The position numbers and the translations under genes were made by a program. From assembly GCA_017795085.1 (NCBI GenBank), contig CP051246.1:2916514-2980513 (forward strand): a stretch of 64,000 nucleotides of DNA. Direction: 5' to 3'. The stretch is from Salegentibacter sp. (GTDB taxonomy: Bacteria; Bacteroidota; Bacteroidia; Flavobacteriales; Flavobacteriaceae). Numbering within the stretch: the first letter of the stretch is position 1; each line of letters begins with the position of its first letter. Of this stretch, positions 58,485-64,000 are shown one piece after another. Below the pieces are notes generated by a model. The model was given only the letters and a program-made list of their open reading frames with translations, had not been told where the DNA came from and made no database searches.

Positions 58485-59454
58485 AATTATATCGATAATA
58501 GCCTTGTTATGGGTAATCCCAATAAAGGCTAAAGAAATAAAAAAAGATAGTATTCATGCTTTTGATAGCTTGAATTATTGGGAAGAATGTGATATTTGCG
58601 GGTGTAGTGGCAATGGCGGCAGTATGGGCTATGGCACCTTACTGAATAATGATTTTTTAGGTTTACGTTATATAACCCAGCAATACCGCTCGTTAGACGG
58701 GATTTATAACAATTCACCCTGGATAGATGAAAATTTCAATACTATTCAGGCGTGGGCACAATTTAAACTTAGTGAAAAAGTAAGTTTAAATGCCATTATA
58801 CCTTATCATTTTCACAATAGGGATTTTGAAAACGGAGAAACTCAAACTATTTCCGGTTTGGGAGATATTAGTCTACTTGCTTTTTATAAAATAATAAGTC
58901 CGAAAATGGAGGGGTGGCTTCCTGAGCAAAATCCCATCTTTAAACATAGCCTGTCTTTAGGAGGTGGTTTAAAAGCCCCCACAGGAGTATACAACAGGGA
59001 AAACAACCAGGGAAGTGTTAATCCTGGTTTTCAGGTGGGTACCGGTAGTTGGGATTTTATTTTAGCTTCAGATTATTCGGTAACTTATAAGACTTGGGGT
59101 GCTGGCGCAATGGCCAATTATACGATCAAAAATGAAAACAAAGCATCTTATCAGTTTGGAAATCAATTAAATTACGGTATTACTATTTTTAAAAACATCA
59201 ATACAAATTCAATGTTGGGTTTTACCCCTAGCCTTGGAATTTCCGGAGAGGTATTCGAAGAAAATAAGAGTTATGGCCAAGTAGTACAAGATACCAAAGG
59301 CAATATATTATTTGGTAAACTGGGACTGGAAACGGCTTATAATAGATTTTCATTAGGACTTAACCTGATGCTCCCTATTTCACAAAACTTAAATTCAGGA
59401 AATGTAGAAGCTGTTCACAGGTTGGGAGTACATTTAAATTATAATTTATTCTAA
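58462..59454 (+). CDS. Outer-membrane beta-barrel protein of the MbnPH operon
   Basis: A 330-residue protein. A signal peptide (I-I-A-L-L-W-V-I-P-I-K-A-K) leads to a Cys-rich N-terminus (E-C-D-I-C-G-C-S-G-N-G-G-S-M-G-Y), then alternating strands (V-S-L-N-A-I-I-P-Y; L-G-D-I-S-L-L-A-F-Y; L-S-L-G-G-G-L-K-A-P-T-G), ending H-L-N-Y-N-L-F. The barrel resembles the MetA-pathway/transporter family. The C-D-I-C-G-C motif may bind copper. It overlaps the MbnH gene, so the three are co-expressed. Exporter or metal entry porin cannot be decided. Confidence 0.82.
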   Translation: MNDLLNIKIISIIALLWVIPIKAKEIKKDSIHAFDSLNYWEECDICGCSGNGGSMGYGTLLNNDFLGLRYITQQYRSLDGIYNNSPWIDENFNTIQAWAQFKLSEKVSLNAIIPYHFHNRDFENGETQTISGLGDISLLAFYKIISPKMEGWLPEQNPIFKHSLSLGGGLKAPTGVYNRENNQGSVNPGFQVGTGSWDFILASDYSVTYKTWGAGAMANYTIKNENKASYQFGNQLNYGITIFKNINTNSMLGFTPSLGISGEVFEENKSYGQVVQDTKGNILFGKLGLETAYNRFSLGLNLMLPISQNLNSGNVEAVHRLGVHLNYNLF

Positions 59455-59491
59455 ATAAAATATACTCCCAAAACTGGAGTTGTGGCAAAAA

Positions 59492-59540
59492 CGCATGCTC
59501 AAGGCCGGCTCTGCAAAAAACTCAGAACCGGCCCGGGGCA
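59492..59540 (+). terminator. Hairpin after the barrel gene
   Basis: Arms GGCCGG-C-TCT and AGA-A-CCGGCC around a loop with six A, and outer CATGC/GCATG pairs. A GC-rich spot ~40 bp past the stop; probable terminator, though the T-run is short. Confidence 0.6.
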
Positions 59541-59718
59541 TGTTCCGCTATGAAAAAAAGTGATTGCATGAGGGCTTTCTGGGAAATTATAGTAACTTAA
59601 CCGGGATAGCTATAAATTACTGAAATTAATTATGAAAGCCCATAATGTGCATTTAATAAAATAAATGCCAACCGGCATAAACAAAACAAAAATCAACGAC
59701 TTGTAAATTTTCATATAG

Positions 59719-60288
59719 ATGAAAAAAGATCTGGCAAAAATGAGATGTCTGGATATTTATTTATCCCGATTATCTTCAGAAGAGTATCAAAAAATAGAAC
59801 CCTTAATACAACCAACCGGGCAAAAAGTAATGCCATTACTCAGTTGGGATATCTTTAGTGAACGTTATTTTGATAAGCTTGCCAATAATAAAAAAAGGAA
59901 AGATTGGAAGCTAATTGAAAAACTAGCTAAAGAATTTCACTGGGAAAATGACCTTGAAGAAATCTTCCGTGAGAACAATTTTGAAGCTTTAGTGCTAACT
60001 GATTTGAATCAAAGAATAATATGGGTTAATGAGGGCTTTAGTAGCATGACAGGCTATTCTAAACAATTTGCCAAAAATAAAACCCCTTCATTCCTTCAGG
60101 GAGAAAAAACGGCAAAGGATACAAAAGAAAAAATAGCCAGGGCATTAAAAAGAGACACTCCTTTTACTGAGGTCATTGTTAATTATAAAAAAGATAAAAC
60201 ACTGTATAAATGTGAGGTGAAAATTTTTCCTCTATACCATCATAAAACTACACACTTCCTTGCCTTGGAAAAAGAAGTTATATCGTAA
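59719..60288 (+). CDS. PAS (LOV-like) domain protein lacking the photoactive Cys
   Basis: A 189-residue soluble protein. The N-terminal ~85 residues are helical and charged. Residues ~88-185 form a PAS domain (L-V-L-T-D-L-N-Q-R-I-I-W-V-N-E-G-F-S-S-M-T-G-Y-type core; P-S-F-L-Q-G-E-K-T). The last motif is where LOV photoreceptors read N-C-R-F-L-Q; here the Cys position is Pro, so covalent flavin chemistry is not expected. No output domain follows. It may be a single-domain signalling adapter. Confidence 0.82.
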   Translation: MKKDLAKMRCLDIYLSRLSSEEYQKIEPLIQPTGQKVMPLLSWDIFSERYFDKLANNKKRKDWKLIEKLAKEFHWENDLEEIFRENNFEALVLTDLNQRIIWVNEGFSSMTGYSKQFAKNKTPSFLQGEKTAKDTKEKIARALKRDTPFTEVIVNYKKDKTLYKCEVKIFPLYHHKTTHFLALEKEVIS

Positions 60289-60418
60289 TAGGCAGTTAAG
60301 GAAATTTGCTATAACACTCCCCTATTCCCGAATAATCATTTCACTTTTATAAAAACCAATACGTTTTAAGGTGTCAAGCATAAGTATTTTCCTGTTTCGA
60401 TGCAGAACAATCGGGAAA

Positions 60419-60859
60419 TTAAACTAAAGGAACCGACAAAAGCGGAATTTTAAGTACATCTACCAGATCTTTTTTCTTATTTGCGGCAAAAAGGCTATAC
60501 AGTAAATTTTTCTTTTTATGACCGGCTATAACCAATTCAATATCACACTCTTCAACCAGGTTTTTTATAGATTTTGCCACTTCTCCTTCAATTAAAAGAC
60601 CTTCAGCACTTATGTTATGGTTTTTCTCTACATCTGCAGCCCATTTCGTAATAGTTGCTTTCGCTTCCTTTCGCTCTTCTGCCCTCTTTTCAAAAACATA
60701 CTGCGGACCTGCCTCCCTGGCCAGAAAATAATCAGGATCAGCCTGGGTAACGTGAATAATCCAAATTTTGGCATTGGTTAATTTTGCTGTTTTTATAGCC
60801 TGTGCAATTAACGCTTCGGCATCTTTACGTTGATCTATAGCTACTAGTATGTTCTTCAT
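60419..60859 (-). CDS. Universal stress protein (UspA family)
   Basis: A 146-residue cytoplasmic protein. I-L-V-A-I-D-Q-R-K-D-A at the start, I-H-V-T-Q-A-D near residue 40, and L-V-I-A-G-H-K-K-K-N-L-L-Y-S-L near the end are the usual Usp regions. The ATP-binding G-x2-G-x9-G-(S/T) motif is replaced by G-H-K-K-K-N, so it is likely a non-ATP-binding member. The start at 60859 (M-K-N-I-L-V-A-I-D) is preferred to 60904. Confidence 0.88.
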   Translation of the reverse strand: MKNILVAIDQRKDAEALIAQAIKTAKLTNAKIWIIHVTQADPDYFLAREAGPQYVFEKRAEERKEAKATITKWAADVEKNHNISAEGLLIEGEVAKSIKNLVEECDIELVIAGHKKKNLLYSLFAANKKKDLVDVLKIPLLSVPLV

Positions 60860-61028
60860 TAATATGGAATTTATAATCCCTGAATTTAGGAAAATTTTAT
60901 TCAAATATCAATTGATAACTACCTTTTATAAAGGTATACTTGAAAATAGCTAGTAGGCTGGCCGGCTTACACTTTATTGAATACTTCAAAAAAACTATAT
61001 TTGATTTCCAATCAAATCGCATTCTAGA

Positions 61029-62205
61029 TTGAAGCCCAAAAAAATATTTATCCTTCTTCCAGATGGCCTTGGCCTTAGCAATTTCGCTTTTACAGATTTT
61101 GTGAAAATCGGTAAACAAAAAGGTTGGGAGATCATTTTTTGGAATCAAACCGACTATAACCTGGAAAAAAACGACTTCAGGGAAATAAAACATCAGCAAA
61201 ACCACGTACCACAACCGACCTTTTAAAACGGGCAAAAATAAATGCGGAGTTAAGTTGGTTTTCAGGTAAATTTAATGATTCGGTATATAAAACTTATAAA
61301 TTCCCTCCGAAGTCAAAAGGACTTAAAGCAAAGCTCAAAAACCAAATTGTCACATTCTATGAAAGGCATGCAAAAGATGAAAAGGGCATTACCTGGCTAC
61401 GAAAAAGTCTAAAAACTTCTGATCGTAAATCAAACTACTATCAGGATTGCAAAGACCTGCTTGAAAAAGATAAACTTTTGGTTTGAAAAAAAAGCACTCA
61501 AAAATGCCGATGCATTGATTTCGGTAAGCAAATTCACCGCGAAAAAAACCAGGGAGGTTTTTAAGCTTCAAAAAAAATTCACATTATTCCCAATGCCGTA
61601 GATACCGATTATTTTAATGCCAAAAACAATAAAATCAAGCCAAATAGCATTTTATATTTAGGTTCCTTTATTCGTAAAAAAGGAGTCTTGGAGTTTGCTG
61701 AAATCTTTAATCAAATCTTACAACAAAAACCGGAAAGCTTTTTAGTGATTGCCGGAAAAGATGTTGTGGATTCCCAAACGGGCATGTCAACCAAAGAACT
61801 TTTTCTAAAAAAATAAAACCTGAATACTCTAAAAATATAAGTTGGAAAGGGAATTTGCCTTATAGTGAAATTAAAAAGGACATCGCCAAGGCCTCGGTAA
61901 TAGCTCTTCCTTCCTTTGCTGAAGCCCTTCCTATGACCTGGCTGGAAGCTATGGCGATGGAAAAAGCCCTGGTGACTTCCCATATTGGATGGGCAAAAGA
62001 AATTATGATAGATGGCAAAACCGGCTATACCGTTAACCCTAAAAACCATCAGCTTTATGCCGACAGGGTTACTGAATTATTAGAAAATCCGGAAAAAGCT
62101 CAAAAAATGGAAAAAGCCGCCCGAAAACAGGTACTCGAAAAATTCTCCACACAAGTGATTATACCAAAAAATATTGAACTTTATAAAAATTTGATCTCAA
62201 AATAA
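61029..62205 (+). pseudogene. Family 4 glycosyltransferase, broken by four frameshifts
   Basis: Fragments in alternating frames rebuild one GT4 enzyme. Start (TTG, 61029): K-P-K-K-I-F-I-L-L-P-D-G. Then L-L-K-R-A-K-I-N-A-E-L-S-W-F-S-G (from ~61208), K-K-A-L-K-N-A-D-A-L-I-S-V-S-K-F (from ~61487), I-H-I-I-P-N-A-V-D-T-D-Y-F (from ~61574), and the C-terminal I-A-L-P-S-F-A-E-A-L-P-M-T-W-L-E-A-M with G-K-T-G-Y-T-V (to 62205). Frames change near 61190-61205, 61475-61485, 61569-61576 and 61806-61812, each by a short homopolymer run. Either a decayed gene or assembly indels. The intact enzyme would transfer a sugar for cell-surface glycans. Confidence 0.85.
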
Positions 62206-62346
62206 ACCTCTAATCCCAAATTTTACGTTGGTCTCGAGTGTCCCGATGCAAATCGGAATGTATCGAGAATTAAATCCAGTTTTGAGAAGAAATACTGCAA
62301 ACTTTCGAAAGCTTCATCTAACTGCTCACTGCTCACTAAAAACTAC

Positions 62347-64000
62347 CTACTGTTTTTTAGCTCCTTTTCGGGCAAGCATTCGTTTAATTTCATTCAACTT
62401 CATCAAAGCCTCTACAGGGGTAAGGGTATCGATATCAATTTCAAGCAATTCTTCCTTTAATTCTTCCAAAAACGGATCATCAAGGTTGAAAAAACTGAGT
62501 TGCATCTCTTCCTCGGCCGAAGCCTTTAATTTTTCTCCCGATTCTTCCATTGCATGGGATTTCTCAAGTTTTTTTAGTATTTTATTGGCGCGATGTACTA
62601 CTTGTTGTGGCATTCCGGCCATTTTAGCCACGTGAATTCCAAAACTGTGTTCGCTTCCGCCAGGCACCAGTTTTCTAAGAAAAAGCACCTTATCCTTTAA
62701 TTCTTTAACTGAAACATTATAATTTTTAATCCGTGGAAAAGTCTCTCCCATTTCATTCAATTCGTGGTAATGTGTAGCAAAAAGCGTTTTGGGACGTGAA
62801 GGATGTTCGTGCAAATATTCACTTATCGCCCAGGCAATGGAAATCCCGTCATAGGTACTGGTACCACGCCCAATCTCATCCAAGAGCACTAAACTCCGCT
62901 CCGAAATATTATTCAAAATACTGGCGGTTTCGTTCATCTCCACCATAAAAGTCGACTCGCCCATAGAAATATTATCACTGGCCCCTACCCTGGTGAAAAT
63001 TTTATCTACCAGTCCAATTTCAGCAGCTTTTGCAGGAACAAAACTTCCCATTTGTGCCATCAACACAATCAGGGCGGTTTGCCGTAAAATAGCCGATTTA
63101 CCACTCATATTTGGCCCGGTAATCATAATTACCTGCTGATTTTCACGATCTAAATGCAGGTTATTGGTAATATAATCTTCCCCAAGCGGAAGTTGTTTTT
63201 CGATTACAGGATGCCGGCCTTCTTCAATATCAAGCGTATAGGCATCTAAAAGTTCAGGTTTGCAATAATTCTCGTTTTTGGCCTGTAAGGCAAAAGATGC
63301 CAAACAATCTAACTGGGCAATTAACTGCGCATTTTGTTGAACGGGTTGAATATAACCTCCCATCCATTGTACTAATTTTGAAAATAAATCCTGCTCCAGA
63401 ACCAGAATTTTTTCTTCAGCCCCCAGGATTTTGGCTTCATACTCTTTTAGTTCTTCGGTAATATAACGCTCGGCATTGACCAGAGTTTGTTTTCGCACCC
63501 AGGAATCCGGAACTTTATCTTTATGCGTGTTACGAACCTCGATATAATAGCCGTATACATTATTATTGCCTATTTTTAAAGAAGAAATTCCGGTAGCTTC
63601 GGTTTCGCGTTGCAACATATTATCCAGGTAATCTTTTCCTGAAAAAGCGATTTTTCGCAACTCGTCCAGCTCTTCGGAAAAACCATCTTTTATGCAATTT
63701 CCCTTCTGAATATTTACCGGAGCATCATCATTAATGCTTTGTCCAATTTTATCCCGAAGCAACTTGCAGTCATTTAATCGATCTCCAATTACTTTCAGGG
63801 CTTCATTATCGGTTCCTAAAGCAAGCTTTTTTATAGGAACAATAGCATCGAGCGAATATTTTAGCTGAATCACTTCCCGCGGACTCACCTTTCCCGTAGC
63901 AACTTTTGAGATCAACCTTTCCAGATCGCTAATTTCTTTGATATGCTGCTGAAGTTCTTCCAGCTTTTCCTGGTTTTGCAGAAAAAAATCAACCACCTCA
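62347..64000 (-). CDS. mutS: DNA mismatch repair protein MutS (C-terminal part)
   Basis: The last ~550 residues; the gene runs off the right edge. Visible parts are the lever/clamp domains (A-V-I-P-I-K-K-L-A-L region; [15 protein letters not shown]), the ATPase with Walker [33 protein letters not shown] (Walker B) and A-T-H-Y-H-E-L-N, and the C-terminal HTH ([12 protein letters not shown]). It recognises DNA mismatches and starts repair with MutL. The internal Met at 63996 is not the true start. Confidence 0.96.
   Translation of the reverse strand, partial: EVVDFFLQNQEKLEELQQHIKEISDLERLISKVATGKVSPREVIQLKYSLDAIVPIKKLALGTDNEALKVIGDRLNDCKLLRDKIGQSINDDAPVNIQKGNCIKDGFSEELDELRKIAFSGKDYLDNMLQRETEATGISSLKIGNNNVYGYYIEVRNTHKDKVPDSWVRKQTLVNAERYITEELKEYEAKILGAEEKILVLEQDLFSKLVQWMGGYIQPVQQNAQLIAQLDCLASFALQAKNENYCKPELLDAYTLDIEEGRHPVIEKQLPLGEDYITNNLHLDRENQQVIMITGPNMSGKSAILRQTALIVLMAQMGSFVPAKAAEIGLVDKIFTRVGASDNISMGESTFMVEMNETASILNNISERSLVLLDEIGRGTSTYDGISIAWAISEYLHEHPSRPKTLFATHYHELNEMGETFPRIKNYNVSVKELKDKVLFLRKLVPGGSEHSFGIHVAKMAGMPQQVVHRANKILKKLEKSHAMEESGEKLKASAEEEMQLSFFNLDDPFLEELKEELLEIDIDTLTPVEALMKLNEIKRMLARKGAKKQ

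Noticed and set aside
56600..59454. Methanobactin biosynthesis cluster
   Set aside because: Only the MbnP and MbnH homologues are present. There is no precursor peptide or MbnB/MbnC gene, and MbnPH pairs are common without methanobactin.
61711..62049. 112-aa gene on the minus strand
   Set aside because: It lies opposite the glycosyltransferase fragments, whose protein motifs are clear on the plus strand.

Overview
The window is typical of a marine-type Flavobacteriaceae (Bacteroidota) chromosome. It is AT-rich. Promoters carry the Bacteroidota -7 element TAnnTTTG, and Shine-Dalgarno sequences are scarce. There are many short-signal lipoproteins, a SusC/ZnuD-type TonB receptor, and a tmRNA tag reading GEDNYALAA. 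The genus cannot be fixed from this sequence alone; Gramella-, Salegentibacter- and Zunongwangia-like organisms fit.

Layout. 0-3.1 kb: end of a LytS-type sensor kinase, its LytTR regulator, and a divergent GH29 alpha-L-fucosidase lipoprotein. 3.8-10.46 kb: integrative element 1, inserted in the 3' end of ssrA (tmRNA). Its tyrosine integrase has an in-frame stop and is split by a complete IS21-family element with a 7-bp target duplication. Its cargo is a three-gene HipBST-like toxin-antitoxin system and a small lipoprotein. 10.45-17.4 kb: host genes (ssrA, saccharopine-dehydrogenase-like enzyme, EEP hydrolase, MscS-type channel, DUF4369 lipoprotein, DUF819 transporter). 17.8-19.2 kb: an ISL3/ISAon1-type IS with 8-bp target duplication. 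19.3-32.84 kb: integrative mobilizable element 2, inserted in tRNA-Leu(UAG). It has an integrase, DUF3853, VapE and toprim replication proteins, a candidate oriT, BfmA/MobB mobilization proteins, an Rrf2-DUF2490-PiT transporter cargo, a large compound inverted repeat, a two-gene module related to the element 1 lipoprotein, and a HigB/HigA-ImmA system.

33-34.4 kb: M20 dipeptidase. 34.5-47.5 kb: a complete nitrate assimilation block on the minus strand: nirB, nirD, DUF4202, a NarX-like kinase, a NarL-like regulator, a nitrate transporter, a nitrate reductase fused to its flavin subunit, and a rubredoxin fused to a sulfite-reductase-like half domain. Nitrate would be sensed, imported, reduced to nitrite and then to ammonium. 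47.9-59.5 kb: a plus-strand metal acquisition island. Its first half has a ZnuD-like TonB receptor, His-rich DUF4625 lipoproteins and a secreted AspA/AstE-type zinc hydrolase. Its second half has an MbnP/MbnH copper pair, an outer-membrane barrel and twin Cys-motif small proteins. Four small proteins across the island share a C-terminal x-P-P motif. 59.7-64 kb: a PAS protein, a universal stress protein, a decayed glycosyltransferase and the C-terminal part of MutS.

Most notable: (1) the metal island with repeated DUF4625 proteins and x-P-P small proteins; (2) two separate integrative elements with nearly identical end architecture and a shared uncharacterised lipoprotein module; (3) the HipBST-like system whose kinase has an N-terminal Cys/His knuckle; (4) a 113-nt compound inverted repeat in element 2.
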